A DNA stretch of 64,000 nucleotides from Helopsaltes ochotensis (GCA_013400155.1 VXBM01001082.1:83411-147410); one strand, 5' to 3'. Counted from the first letter of the stretch, positions 12,291-25,833 are shown. Notes: generated from the sequence alone by a model not told the origin. Translations and numbers: made by a program.

Positions 12291-15200
12291 AGTTCCATCC
12301 AAAGTCAGGTATGTATGTTAGGAAATGTGAATATCTCCCATTGATTTTAGATCTCTCATATTCAATTTGTTCTATTTTTATATAGAAAATTCCACATTCA
12401 TAACACTAGGAACCTGAATCTAAATCCCAAACAACTGGTCCCCAAAGCTGCTAATTTAATATTTCAGGGTTTGAGGATGGAGATGGACATTCATGTTTTC
12501 ATTTCTTGTGATAGAAAAAAAAAAACAAAAAACACCAGAAAACCCCCAAAAAACAAAACCCCAAACAAACAAACAAAAACCCCCCGCCACCTTAAATATT
12601 AATTAATTGTCATTAATTGTCTCTGATCTAAATCTTATCAAAATATTTATTAATTATATTAAAGCCACAGGATTGTCAGTTATTTTTATAATTTCCTGTC
12701 TGCACATCCAAAATATTTGTTAATATCTCTTCCACCCTATAGTTTCTTCTCTGATTTCCAACGTAGGTTACATTCTCTGTGATAGACTTCAGAAAAGAAC
12801 ACCCATCAACAGCTAAAATTTCTGTCTAAAATCTACATCTTAGTGTCAAATTGTCATTGGAATTCGGTTTATGTAAAGGATTTGTGCCACACATAACCAT
12901 TCACGAAAAGCTCTTACTTTTAGCCGGCTCTGTCTGCAGTGTGAACAGTACACTATGGCAGGATGGCAGAGCAGAAAAATGGGCATTATGCCTTCATACA
13001 TCTTCTCCCCAGCAAGACTTATCAGAACTTGTTATCATGTTTTAATACAACATTTATATACTTAGTTAATTTCAAATCACAGCAGATTAGTTAAGACTTT
13101 AGACTTTATTCAAAGTATCTGTCTGCTTGTTTGATTTCTTTTTCCCCAAAGCAAGCCTGAGACAAGTTTGACTGGCAGGGCAGCAAAATATTCTTATTGT
13201 CAGTATCTGGATTTTTTTTCAGCATCACAAACAAAAATTAAAATAACAAGAGTGTTGGCTTTTTCAGCGAAGCCCAGGATGGAAACCTTGACATCTCTAT
13301 AGGCTGAAACATTGTGGCTAGAAGTGCTGGTCAGAGGACTACAGAGAAAGAAGGTAAAAAGCCAGCCTGAACTCTGTATGACTAAGCATCTTAAGTGGAA
13401 AAATAATGTTGCTTTTCCTTTCTATGTTTTGATTTTACTAATTCTTTCATTTTTTTGTAAGACATAACATAGTAACGTAAAGTTCTAAAGCACTACAAAA
13501 AGTAAAGGCTAGTACCTAGCCTCCTATTCTACAGTATAGAGGAATATCTAAGTCATTATAACACAGCATTAAGCTTCATCTGACTCATTCTCCTTATAGA
13601 AGAGCAAGACAAATTTCTCTTTCAGTATACTGGAAATTTACAATAATGTGAACAAGATTTTTTTTACTAAAATTATGTTACAGATTATTAATTAATATTA
13701 ATTGTATTTTATGAGAGAAAAATTATCACAATTCATTCTTGAAATGTGATTTTATTTATATATAGGGCATTGAGGTAATTTCTTAAATTTTGGAACATTT
13801 ATTTGCAAATAAAGATAAATGTCATTTAATTTTCTATGAAAACTTATAGTCAAAGCCAGGTCTTAGAAACCATCTAGATTTTTATTGTGTTATTTACATC
13901 TGTTGATTAAATATTTTGGTAGTGCTTTCTAATTTGCATGTTAATAAATGAACAAGAGTTATAGAGTTTCACATTTAAAATCATATTTTTTGAGAGGAAT
14001 TTATTTCAGAAGACAATCATATTAGATGTAAATAAAAAACAGGCTTTAGGACAACAAAATTTGCAGTTATTCAGAGCTGTCCATTTATCCCCAAAAACAC
14101 CTCAAAGATCATACAGCACAAAATTTTATATCTATAGAGATGCACAGACACATATTGTCTGTACATATGTTACAGTCCATCAAATTTTAGCACTGCTGCT
14201 TTGCTAGTAAACATCTGTTCCAGACATTATGGACCTATGTAAGACAAACTGTTTATGTGCTGAGATTGTCAAATATTCAGCTGGTCATTATCTTTCAGCC
14301 TTATAAAAAACATCAGCAGTAATTTACCTGTAGCAAAAAAAAAAACATGATTAACATCATACTTTTATTCTCTTAAGATTTTTGAAGATGTCTTTTCAGT
14401 GTGATTTTACTTTTTGTTTTTTACTTATTTAAATTTGTAACTCTCAGTCTACCAATATTTTCTTTTTTTAAGCCAGTTTAAATGTCTCCCTTCTCTTTTC
14501 TGAAAAGCTAGGTGTACAGGCTGTGATAGGTGTATTGATATTTGGCACCTGAGGCACAATGTTAAAAAGCAGATCCACTGATCATTCACCTGTGTTAAAT
14601 CTTCCTTTTCCATTTTTGGCTATTCAGAACCAGCAGCTGCAAGAGAATGATTCTAAACTGATTTCACCTTTCCAATACACATTGCATTAACCTCTTTTAA
14701 TCCCCTCATCTGATTGGATATCTTATGGAAATATACAAATTGTTAAAGAACCAGGAATAATTTATGCTAATATCTGTCCATTTTATTGCAGACCTTGACA
14801 AAGAAAGAGTTTGCTGACCAGTTACCTTATGTATAAAAGTTACTTTTGGTCAGGTTGTGCATGAAGTGTCATCACAAATGGCAGAGGAATGGGTTCGCTG
14901 TCAAAATACTTTTGAAAGGAAAAAAATGGGAAATAAGACAAATTTGTCTCTCCTCTGGTACAAATTTACTTACTTGTGTTTACAGTGCTGCTTCTTTTCT
15001 ATGAAATGTATACTATACATATACTCTATTTCTTTTTGTTTTTATACTCAATCCCTGTTAAACATCAAGATAAGTATAACCATTTTAAACTGGTTTTCTA
15101 CTCTTACAACTACTGAAAACCAAGATTCTGTTATAGTACACATATTCTTGATGATATCAAATAAAGATGGATAAATAAAAAAAATCAAATCAGTAGAAGT

Positions 15201-15689
15201 TAAAAAATGAGAGTTCAGTAACAAATTTCAGTAAAAAAATCTAATTCAACATTGTGACTTCTAACATCAGATATGATGATATTGGCATTGAATATTTTTA
15301 AAATGTGATATGATTATTCAATATATACCTTAGTGGTGAGGGAAATAATGTTCAGCATTACGATGAAAACTGATCTGGTAACAATATGTTCCTAAAAGGA
15401 AAAAATCTTCAGAATACTTAATTTAAGTCTTTTCTGGAAAGTTTTCATTCTGCCATTGGTAGTAGAGAAATTATTAAACAAAACATTTCATAAATAGTTT
15501 GAGTAAAATTAAAGAAAAAGTTTTCATAAGATCTAATTATTAGGAAGTAATCATTACGAATAGGATTGCAGTGAAGAAATAGATCAGTGTTTTGCTGAGT
15601 GATATCTGCTGTTGACCCTATGGCAGATTTAAGCCATGGGAGAGCATGACATATGTGACAGCATGCCATTTAGAAGTACTGCCTGCATG
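12291..15689. other. AT-rich noncoding stretch
   Basis: No gene or transposon recognised. It contains an A/C-rich tract at about 12516-12590 ('caaacaaacaaacaaaaacc') and T- or A-rich runs. The plus-strand frame 14857-15174 (105 codons) shows no domain and is probably chance. Short blocks near 14200-14330 and 14620-14830 read like slowly evolving noncoding DNA, but that impression is weak. Confidence 0.4.
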
Positions 15690-15960
15690 CTATCCCTGGG
15701 GCAGGCTTCGTTTGGCTCTACTGGTGTAAGAAAATGCTGAGAAATGCAGGTTATAAATTGAGCAATCCCCAGCTGTGCTATATACATTTGTGTCTGAGCC
15801 TATTGCAACTCTTCCATTTATGTATGATAAAGCTGTGTCTGCTGCCATTCTACTGAAGTCGTTAAATATTCTCAGCATTGTGCAGTAATATTGCTAATTG
15901 AGAAAACTCCATTAAATGTATTTTATTTTCATTTCAGTAGATTACAGTGACAATTAAAGG
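15690..15960. other. Possible conserved noncoding block
   Basis: Balanced composition without repeat features, with short homeodomain- and POU-like words ('gctaattgag', 'gtaatattgctaat'). A 62-codon minus-strand frame spans 15690-15878 but has no recognisable domain. The call is an impression only; a vertebrate alignment would decide. Confidence 0.15.
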
Positions 15961-17185
15961 GGAGCTAGAGTTCATGCCTCTGGCACATAATCACAATTTC
16001 TCCAACTTCCAAGATTGTTGTCATTTGATATGCTTGATTCTGTACCATCATGATCTTAGTCATTGCCCTAGGAACTAAAATTATGACAAAACTCCAGACA
16101 CTCCTTCCTATCACCATGAATCTTGACAATGAGGTGGATGTAATTTGAAAATTTCATAAGACATGTTTAAGGCACGACAAACAACATTCAGCTCTTAATC
16201 TGTTCTAAATACAGATACTGTTATACAGTGACAAGGACTGTCTAAAGGCACTGGTTTTTTCAAGAGCTGTGGAAAGAAGAAAAAAATATTTAAAACTACT
16301 TCTCTGAAAAAAATATAAGCACACATAATTCAGAGAGGAGGAACTTTCCCTCCTAAAAACAGTAAATTATAATAAAGAAGGTAAAAGATTTTTCCTTCCT
16401 CTTACATGGCAAAACCTGGAATACAGCATATATTTCTCAGTTCCTATCCTTGTATTTTAGTCATTTGTATTTAGTGATGTGGGATACTGTGCACACAGTC
16501 TGTGGATTCAAAATGTCTCCTATACCCTTTCAGCAATACTACAATCTAATACTACAACCTTAGATATGTAAAGGAAGAACTCCCTAAAATCTCACCTTTT
16601 ACTTTCAATTATTTAGAGGCGAGACCGCTATCTGACATCCACAATGCTGTGGGAAGTGGGGGTTCAGACTAACTCCTGTATTTTGCCACCAGTAACATAT
16701 TCACTGAAGGCATGTTTATGAGTTTGGAGTGAAAATTAGATTAGTTTCCATTCTGGTGTTAAGACTCCATTTGAGTGTATTTCATAATATAGTATAGCCA
16801 GAGAAAGAAAAAGGTCCCAGTAAAATGAAAAGACAGAAGTATGAAATAGAAAAAGAACAAAGTTATTGAAAATTGAAGCAGCTTGAGTCCTAAAAAACCC
16901 AGAAAAGTAGAACACTTGAAACTTCCTATATAATATGGTGTTCCACATTCCAAGAGTCAAGAAGCTGCTAAATATTTGGGGTTTTTTTTAACAAAGGAAA
17001 GAACACATAGCTCCATCACTTGTTTGCTTGGTTGAAACCTTTGCTGGTCTGGGCAGTAACCAGTGCAACACTTGTCATCTGAGGGACAGTGGCACCAGGA
17101 AGGAAATAAGTGTGCTTATGTGTCAATGCAGTACTGCAGTATTTACAGCACTGTTTGCCTTCAAGTTTTTAATTACCATGTCACA

Positions 17186-17262
17186 AAAACAACAACAACA
17201 ACCAAAAACAACAACAACAACCAAAAACAACAACAAAACCCAAAACAAAAACCAACAGGAAC
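17186..17262. repeat. Simple repeat (CAA/CAAAAA)n
   Basis: Alternating 'caacaacaac' and 'caaaaacaac' units. The asparagine/threonine/glutamine-rich open frames over it are artefacts of the repeat. Confidence 0.95.
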
Positions 17263-20200
17263 TAGATAACCTAACAGATAGCACATATCTGAATGGTGAC
17301 CTGTCCAGAATTTAAGAAGGTTAATATCATCTACTTTTTCTTTATTCTTAAAGTAAAAGCATTAGCAGCACGCAACTCGGTTTTGCATGGTTTAATTCAG
17401 CACTTATATTCTGATACAGGGTCACAGCTGAGGAAATAAGTTTTGTATGTTATATGCTTTATATAGGCTATGCATTAAACATTTAATTATGAAATCAGAA
17501 TCAAACAAGCTTTCTGATTTATTAAATATAAAAAAATCTCTTCATTGTCACTAGGACTCAACAGTTATGGAGTACTTAATGATACTTCTGCTGCATAATT
17601 TAAACTTTCCACATCTAGCTCATAAACATATTTTACATAATAAAAAAAAAAATTCTGTCACCTCATAATTATATTTTTCTGACATTCTTAAAACCAAGAA
17701 TATGTGCACTCTTCTTTAAAATTTATTTTGCATAAAAATGGATATCATTCTTACCTATATATATAATAGAAACCTGAGTCAAAAGATCTTCATTTAATTA
17801 GAGAGAAAATTCCAAAGAACAAAATAAAACATTTATATTGACAGCAGAGGATGGATCCTGAACAATTAATACTTTAGACAGCCTACATAGTGCAACATAA
17901 CAATGTGTCTGCGCTGCACATCTCTGTGCCTTGACAGTTGTGCCACATCACAGCCACACGTCTTTTTCATTGGGTGATAATTTTGACATCTATGTTACAA
18001 AAGATGTTCAGCAAAAAGAGAAAAAAAAGAAAAAGAAGGCCAACAATTTTCAGTCAGATAAAGCCACCAGAATAACAGGCAGGGTTTTACCTACTGTAGT
18101 GAAATGTGACAATCTCGGGTTACACTGTGAGAAATGAAAGTTTCCAATGTTTAACAAAATATAATAATGTCTATTGAGAAGATAAAATCCTCATACACAA
18201 TATTTTAAATTTTAATTTTTTAAAAAGTATTCCCCCCCTCACTTGTCATAAAATGACAGCCCTAAATACACTCTCTCTGCTCTGGTGGGTATGTGGGAAA
18301 TGAAGTATGAGTCTCATCTCAAAAAGGCCTACATAAACCCTTGCTCCTGCTACTCCATTTCTTTTAATATTTTCCACTACACCATCAAGAATTCTACGTG
18401 GAAAAATTGCTGCATTAACAACCTTAATTAATTAATAAAAAACAAAATAATAAAATAGAATTAATAAAAACCCCTGTCATAAAATAACCAACAAGAGGAA
18501 CAGAAAAAAGTCCTCAAACAACAGAAAGATATTCTCATATTCTAGTACTAATGAAAAAAAAAAAAAGATATTTCCATTAGGTCACCAAAGAGCACTCTCC
18601 CGTAAAGCATATTCTTATTATCCATTATTTCACTACAGCTATAAATTTACATAGTATTAAACTAAAGGAATAAGTACACGGACTACAGGGCAATTGCTTT
18701 CCTTTCAGTTGTCTTGCAGTCCTTAAATGGATTTTTGTTCACATAAAACCCAGAAAAATATTTGGGCAGCTTATTCCTGATACATTTTATCCTCAAACTG
18801 AAGGGATGAGGCAATTGTGAACACCTGAAATGATGATTTAGAATCTGTTACATAAACACAAATGTTAGTACTGCTTTACTATATCAGTAATAAAGGCAAC
18901 CTGAAGCCAAGGTATGGAACCTTGAGTGCCATTTCATTGGATTCATATGAGGCACATTTAAATTCTTAGTGAGATCACAATCCATAAAAATAATACTGTG
19001 CAGTGAACTAGGTGATGTAGAAGAAAAAAATCACAGACTCAAATGTTAAATTTTTAATAATACAAAATTTCCTTACATGAACAGATCTGCAAATTAGTTT
19101 TCTAGCAAGTAAGTTTTGAACTTTAAAGAGAAAATATTTTTATTATATTCCTTTAAAAATACAAAAATTTTTAGTGCACTATTTAAGTTACTTTTTTCCT
19201 GTTGCTTCCTAAACATCCTGAAAAGTTTCTAGCACGAAATTAGATCATGTGATATCTGATAGCAAATTCTTATTTTTAAATGCTGTGATTAAAAAGACTT
19301 GGAGATTAGTAATCCATAAATTTGATAATTCCTTCTATAAGCAGCTTAAACTTTATTTGTCTCAGTCTTCTTGTGTGCAAAATGGCAGCACAGGTTTAGG
19401 CCCTGAAAGTTGAAAGGAAAGAAAACTGTTGCAGGCATAGGGAATGGTGAGTTGCGGTGTAATTTATTCTTTTGCAGGTGGTGGTTCAGGGGCAAAGAGG
19501 TTTGGTATTGTTTGTTTGTTTGTTTTCTTCAATTAAAAAAAAAATCCTTCTGATTTTTTTTAAAAAGGCTAAATTAATAATGTAAATTTTGTCCAATGTC
19601 ATGTGCATAAAATTCCTGCTAGCTGAGTTACCAGAGCAAGTTATTTTTCTTGATTGCTTTCTCATCAATACCTCACTTACCTAAAAAATTTCCTTGTCAT
19701 CTTTTGAGTTTTAAAAACTGCAGTGCTAAAATGTTAGAATGTTAGCAAGCAAAAACCTTGAATCTCTTCTTTCTGGGCTCAATTAACTCTATCAAGTGAA
19801 TAGAAAAAGGAGCAGCACTTTACACTGACAGGACTGTCTGAAATGGACTGTGCTCTATAGGGTCACAAGTCATCTCCTGTTCAATTCTTTTTCTATAAAG
19901 AAGTCTTTTCAACATTTCATACAACTGCTTATACATTGCTGTCATGTGTTCGCTTTGTGATAGGGACCAGAAATCAAATGAAGAGAAGCCAGGTCTCTCA
20001 TATTCTTCTTTATCTGGCCCTTGCACACATGCTAGTAGGCTGTGATTAAAAGAGGCTCTCCAGGTTCCCTCCCATAATAGTATTCACAGTTGGATGAAGT
20101 ACTAGCAGGAGACTTACATGTGCGGTCAAATTTATGGATAAAATTATCTTATTACTTTTTTTATTTGATGCTGCAATACGAGAAAATGCAAACCTTTCTC

Positions 20201-20374
20201 AACTAATTTTGTTCACACCGTTCAATTTTTTAAAAATCCATCACTTTCCTTCCTCAAATATATTCTGTCCAAGGTGAAAATTTATTAAAAATTTCCTCAC
20301 ATTAAATGTTTTATAGTTTTGAATGATCATCCTTTTTGCACTAGCCCATATCCTGTAGGGTTTTAAATGTGTTT

Positions 20375-20440
20375 TTGTTGTTGTTCTTTGTTTGTTTGTT
20401 TGTTTTGTTTTGTTTTGTTTTGTTTCTTTCCCCTCCCCCC
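20375..20440. repeat. Simple repeat (TTTG)n then (TTTTG)n, ending in a C-rich run
   Basis: Several 'tttg' units change to 'ttttg' units, followed by a short pyrimidine run ending 'cccctccccccc'. Confidence 0.93.
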
Positions 20441-20825
20441 CAACAGTACAGAAACCTGGAATTAGAATGACAGTGTTTTTTTCCTTTTGATCTCAGTTTT
20501 TTCCCTATTAATTAGCTGGTCCTCAAGATTTTTCTGTGGATAAACAGTATTTTCATTTTTATTGGTGTGACTGTTATTTGAAAGAGCAGATGACAAATAA
20601 TTGGCAGCAAAAAACAGTTCTGAGTCTGCAAAAGTTTCAAAATTATTTTATGTGTTATGAAAAAAGTAGATCATCCAACTAGAAAAACTTTGAAAATAAT
20701 TGATTAAAGATCAGTCTTCTCCTAGATAATAGTGATTTTATTTGTAAAACTATATTTGATAATGATTTTGTTTTGCTCCTTATTATAAACCTATGAATAT
20801 AGAAATAAATAATTATCAGGTACTA

Positions 20826-20863
20826 TTGATATATTTGTTATCTATTGATAAAAAATATATCAA
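20826..20863. repeat. Small inverted repeat (11-bp arms)
   Basis: Arms 'ttgatatattt' (20826-20836) and 'aaatatatcaa' (20853-20863) are perfect complements with a 16-base loop, immediately 5' of a CR1 tail. AT-rich, so chance is possible. Confidence 0.6.
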
Positions 20864-20956
20864 CAGATGTCCCATTGATGGAAGTATTCAAGATCAGGTT
20901 GGAACTAGATATTTTTTAAGATCTCTTCCAATTTAAAGTATTCTATGATTCCATGA
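20864..20956 (+). mobile_element. CR1 LINE 3' tail
   Basis: Starts at 'agatgtcccattgatggaag' and ends with 'ttctatgattccatga' after 'gatctcttccaatttaaagt'. About 93 bases, 5'-truncated. The flank just downstream is shared with the CR1 at 24275-24552. Confidence 0.85.
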
Positions 20957-21029
20957 ATTTGATTATGAATTGTTTTGATTTAAAACCCTTTACTCTATTT
21001 ACCCTATGATGTATCTCTGCTATATGTCA
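20957..21029 (+). repeat. Duplicated flank downstream of a CR1 tail (copy 1)
   Basis: After the CR1 terminal repeat the sequence 'gattatgaattgttttgatt' through 'atctctgctatatgtca' matches 24553-24616, with a few substitutions and one indel of about 9 bases. Beyond 21029 the two loci diverge. Confidence 0.75.
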
Positions 21030-22014
21030 CAATAATTGTTAACAATTGATAACAAATAATATCAGAATTCTAATTTATGGAAAGTATGTGTCTGGAAGGA
21101 AAATGCATATTAATCCAGATATTCAGCTCCCAGTACAAGACCCATAGGAGTTTTGCCTTTGGTTTCTGAAGGGACAGGATTTTCCCCACAAGCTTTTATT
21201 AGGATGGGTATAGTTCTGCTTGAGGACATGGAATTGTTTTATACACATGTATTTCTGTAGATTGGTTCTACTCCTTAGATCACTTTATGCAGAGTGCTTA
21301 ATAGTTTGCTATGATGGTTTTCTTATCATGTCTTGAATTAGCTGTACCTGTTTCATAGAAGTTAATGACATAAAATTAAAGTGGTAAGAAATCGGCTACC
21401 ATATTAATAACGTAGCAGAGTAACTGGTAATATAATATTGATACAGACACAAGATATTTCTGTTCTAGCTATTTGAGCCATATTTTTCGGTGAACGTCCT
21501 GAATTCTTTATGCTTTGGTGATTATCTAAATAAAGGGCAGAAGGAATATTAGAAGTAATAAAATATACCTCTCTAAAATCCTGTCTCTTGGGGATTTTTG
21601 ACCTTGAAAGGATTAAACAAAACCTGAATCAGGCATCTGTATGAAAGAAAAAACTCTCATAAGACTGAAATTTACTGGTATATTACCACGTGTCCTTCAT
21701 GTGGTAATGTGGAAGGATCAACATTTAATTAAATACTCACTGGATTAAACAAACATATGAATTAAAATGAATCATCAATCTCAGTGGGTTTTTTTTGATG
21801 TTCTCTATACTCTTTGATAATAACACAGACACTGGAGTTTGATTCGGGATACTTGATTTCTATTTTTAGCTCAGCTGTTCCAAGACTGGCTTTGGGCAAC
21901 TCATCTCATACCTCTTAAGATTTATTTTTTGCTTTTAATTCTTTATTCTCCTAGTCTTTTTAGATAATAAATAATTGTTTCAGGGCAGAAATTGTACCTT
22001 ATTGAAATTAAAAT
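21030..22014. other. AT-rich noncoding stretch, nothing recognised
   Basis: No coding frame or repeat was recognised. A small inverted word, 'attaccac' with 'gtggtaat', lies near 21683-21710. Confidence 0.45.
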
Positions 22015-22330
22015 ATCCGGAGATGTGGACTGTTCAGCACAGCAAGAATCACACAGGACACTCAATGAGGAGAAGGTCCCAAAAGAGGCCTTTTGTTTAT
22101 TCTTTCTTTCTTAAATAGACCTCAGGTCCATGCCAGGGATTGGATGAGAAGGTGAACACCTCTCATCTCCACTGGCCCAGCTGACGGTCAGTCAGTACAA
22201 TTTGCATCCAAAGGTATGTGATATTTACCAGTCTATTCCCCAAACAAACCTTATCTTACAGATAACACCAGCGTGAGAAAGGCAAAGCACTACCTAAACA
22301 TTGAGGATTCTGACTCCATTCTAAAAGCTA
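22015..22330 (-). mobile_element. Possible minus-strand ERV LTR fragment
   Basis: Contains 'gggattggatgagaaggtga' and 'cacctctcatctccactggc', resembling 29070-29235, and an AATAAA on the minus strand (plus 22096-22101) upstream of that block in plus coordinates. I recognise this order from avian LTRs, but the boundaries are unclear. Confidence 0.4.
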
Positions 22331-22717
22331 AGAAGCACATCAGAAAGGCTGCAAAAATCAGGGCAACCCGGAGTTGCAGACATTCAGACTGTTTAGAATG
22401 TGTAGGCTATTATACAACTAAGTATACAACTCTGTGTTGCTTTCTCTAAATTTATTTCTTCATATGATATTTGGTGCTTTAAAATCACAAATTTTCTTCT
22501 GTAAGATAAAGACTTTTCATTAAGCAATTGAAAAGGGTAAAATTTTTATCTGTAAGAAAGCTACCAAATCTCTCTCATTTAATATTTAGTGTGTTTCATA
22601 TTTTCATCATCAATTCAAAATGGAAAGGTACCAAAATTTGGTTAATCCTCAATGAAATGCAATGTGGGTGAATTATCACTCTTTGTTCTTCAGAAGCCAC
22701 TGTGACATAAAATATCA

Positions 22718-22831
22718 CACTGCAAATCCTAAGAAACTGAGATAGTGGTGAACTAAGAAGAAACCTATTAGAAACACTGCAAATCCTAAGAAACTGAGAT
22801 AGTGGTGAACTAAGAAGAAACCTATTAGAAA
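22718..22831. repeat. Perfect 57-bp tandem duplication
   Basis: Two identical head-to-tail 57-base units, 22718-22774 and 22775-22831, each beginning 'cactgcaaatcctaagaaac'. Because 57 is a multiple of three, the minus-strand frame across it shows a duplicated 19-residue peptide, which is not evidence of coding. Confidence 0.98.
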
Positions 22832-24274
22832 AGGTTTGGCATGTTTTATGAGGCAAAGTTGAAATTTCTTGAGAGGTATTTGGCCAGAAGGATCTCATAC
22901 ACCTAAATAAAACACACAGGGAAGAATTCTGTTGCAATAGTGTGATCTTTATAGATTGATGTGCCACTTAAGAATCAAGAAGTAGATGAGATTTTATAAC
23001 AGCTCCAAGTCGATGGGGTAGGATGAAGTGCATAAGCTTCTTATTCAAGAATTGTAGACTTGTGGCTGGAAGCATGGCCCATAAATAACTGTGGCAACAA
23101 ATAATAGCAAATAACATCTGTGATTACACTAACTCAGGAAAAAAAAAATTACAAGGGCCATCAATCTTCATGCCTTAGGGCACGAGCAGATCACCAACTG
23201 ACATCCACAAGCAATCTCTCTCATGGTGTTTTATTACACAATAAAGTAGATTACGAGCTTTTGTGACTTTGGAGAAGGAAGAAACATTGAGTACAGGCAC
23301 TGATAAGGTACAGCACTACAAAGACCATTGCTCCAACCCAAGATTCCAATATTTGTAAAAAAATGTTGCAACTTGCAAATTTAAGATTGGCCAAATATTA
23401 GGTTACCCAATGAGAGTAAAAAACAAACCCCTCTGTGAGAAAAATATTTTTAAAAGTGGAAATTAAAGGCAAACATTAAAGAAAAAAAAAACAACCAATA
23501 CTTGAATTTAAATCATACAGGAGATATTTAGGCAACTAGGTAAATATCTGGTAACTAAATAGAGCATTAAAAGACATTCTTCCTTTGACAGCAATCCCAG
23601 AAAAGTAATAGCAGCATCTTTTCCTTGAGAAGAGTTTAAGTTGTGTATGTTTTCTCAGTCAAGTTAGAAATCCTCATTCATATGACATTCACATCAAAAA
23701 CAGAGAACAGATGAGTTTTCTTTATGTGATAGAAATTGGAACTTTTTATCCCATCCACCACATCATTTGGGGAAAAGTATGGGGGGGAAAGGTTATGTAT
23801 TTTTTTTAAAAATTTGTTTTATGTTATTGGTTTTTTAGAATTGCTTTTATATCTTCAAAATTCTTATAACTTCAATGTATTTTTTACATGAGTAAAGAAC
23901 AATATATTTCTGGAGGTTAAGCTTTATTACTACTGATGGAAAGATATAGGGTTTCTAAATGTTTGAGTAGAAAAAGGTAAAGATCTGCATAATTTTAAGT
24001 TGCTTTTCACAACACTATTTTGAACATGATTACCTATGGTGATTTTCACAGATGATAAAATTTTGAGTTAATTTTGAGAAGGAGAAAAAAGACTCAGTGT
24101 AACAGAGCAGAAGTTAGAGATTACAAGAGACTGAATGTGAAGTCTCTGGCACCACACTAATAGGCAACACATGAAACAAAAGTAAATATTAGCATGTAAT
24201 GTGGTTAGAACAACATAAAAGATGCAACATAATGATAAAATATAAGATGAAATACCACATAAAATATGAATCTT
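22832..24274. other. AT-rich noncoding stretch, nothing recognised
   Basis: Short chance frames and A or T runs only. Confidence 0.45.
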
Positions 24275-24552
24275 TACAGATGTCTAATGCCTTAAAATAC
24301 CTAAAGAAGGACTACAAGAAATCTGGAGAGGGAATTTTTACCAGGGCATGTATTGACAGGACAAGGGGTAATGGCTTTAAACCTAAAGATGTTAGATACT
24401 ACAAGGAAACTCTACTGTGAGGGTGGGGAAACACTGGCTGAAGTTCCTTAGAGAACTTGTAGATGTCCCATCCCTGGAAGTACTCAAGTCCAGGTTGGAA
24501 CTAGAAGTTTTTTAGGGTCTCTTCCAACTCAAAGTATTCTATGATTCTATGA
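24275..24552 (+). mobile_element. CR1 LINE 3' fragment
   Basis: Runs from the end of ORF2 ('cttaaaatacctaaagaagg', then 'ggagagggaatttttaccag') through 'gtaatggctttaaacctaaa' to the tail 'ttctatgattctatga'. The 73-codon frame 24199-24420 is partly the CR1 C-terminal remnant (FTRACIDRTRGNGFKPK). It is followed by a flank also found downstream of the 20.9-kb CR1. Confidence 0.9.
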
Positions 24553-24616
24553 ATTTAATTATGAATAATTTGGATTTAAAGTCCTTTAATCTATCAGATA
24601 TCTCTGCTATATGTCA
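24553..24616 (+). repeat. Duplicated flank downstream of a CR1 tail (copy 2)
   Basis: Matches 20957-21029 ('attatgaat', 'gatttaaa', 'atctctgctatatgtca' in order) and then diverges. Confidence 0.75.
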
Positions 24617-25644
24617 TAAACAAAATTTGTAGTGTAACTCTCCCGTGGTTAATTTGATTTGTTTGGATGCACAATTCACATAGTTAAGACCTGAATGAGA
24701 CCTTGTTTTTTAGAGCTAAGAAGAGTATGGGTAAACTTTTTTAATAAAAATGTAGGTCAGCATAGGAAATGTTGCAAAAGTCTGGCATTCTAACTGAAAC
24801 TTTGAATGTCATAAAAGAGAAGCTGTAAATTATTTTAGAAGACAACCAATTAATGGCATCAAGCACTCATAAAACCCTAGACTTAGATTTCTTTTTCGTC
24901 TCTAAAAAATAGACCAGGTAAAGTAGATGGCCAGCTTATTCTAGCTGCTTGTATTTCTCTCTCCATTCAATTCAACACTCATGGGTCCAGAGGAAAAGAA
25001 TAAACAAAAAAACTTAATTATATGCCCCAGTGAGAATGAAATAACTACAGAAGACTGGGAAGGATTCTCTGTTCTTCTTTTTTATTATTACTTTTTAACA
25101 TTAGGATAAAGAACATTGTGACTATTGGGAGAACATTTAATAAAGAAAACTTTTTGCTATTGTTGTAAACTAGTAAACTATGTATGCTCATGAATGCATC
25201 TGGGCACTGGGGCAAGCAGTGAGAATCAATCGTAGAAAGTAAATCTTCAGGGCTGGGTGTCTTTATGCAGAATTCCTCTTGGAATGGTTCCTAGAAAATT
25301 CTACCACCTAAGGAGTGTCCAGACTCCTGTGTGGGACTGCTAGTTGGCACTTGCTAAAATCACCCTGAGGAATTTTCTAGCACTTTGCTATTATAAAATA
25401 CTGTATTCTGATGCTTGGGAATGTCCCCAAATACTCTTTAATTTACATTTAAAGACATAGCTTCTAGCAAGAAATTCTCCCATAGATATTTTCTATATTA
25501 GGAGCTTCATATTTAAATTGTCTTTTGCTCATTCAATTCCATGCATTTTGAAGTCTTGTTGCTGCACAGTAGGACAGAGTTAGTGTGAAGAATGAAAGAG
25601 AATTTACTGTAAACTGTTATGTGTCTTATTACTTATCTTTCAGT
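24617..25644. other. AT-rich noncoding stretch, nothing recognised
   Basis: No open frame of note and no repeat recognised. Confidence 0.45.
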
Positions 25645-25833
25645 GAGTGAGACTCTGGAACAGCTTGTCCAGGAAAGTTGTGGATGCCCCTTCCTTGGAG
25701 GTTTTCAAGGCCAGCTGGATGGACTTCTGAGCAACTTAGTCTAATTGATGATGTTCCTGCTCAAGGCAGGGAGGGTTGAACTGGATGGTCTTCAAGGTCC
25801 CCTTCCCATGCAAACCATACTGTGAACTTTCTT
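25645..25833 (+). mobile_element. CR1 LINE 3' fragment
   Basis: 'gagactctggaacagcttgt', then 'ttgtggatgccccttccttg', 'ttcaaggccagctggatgga' and 'ttgaactggatggtcttcaa', ending near 'catactgtgaa'. This is the canonical order of the avian CR1 3' untranslated region. Confidence 0.9.

Larger units (their letters stand above)
15961..20824. other. AT-rich noncoding stretch with simple repeats
   Basis: No gene or dispersed repeat family recognised. It holds a (CAA)n-type repeat at 17186-17262 and a T/G-rich repeat at 20375-20440. Minus-strand frames at 16736-16960 and 19820-20026 are short and featureless. Confidence 0.45.

Noticed and set aside
14857..15174. 105-codon plus-strand frame
   Set aside because: Composition follows the AT-rich background, with no motif.
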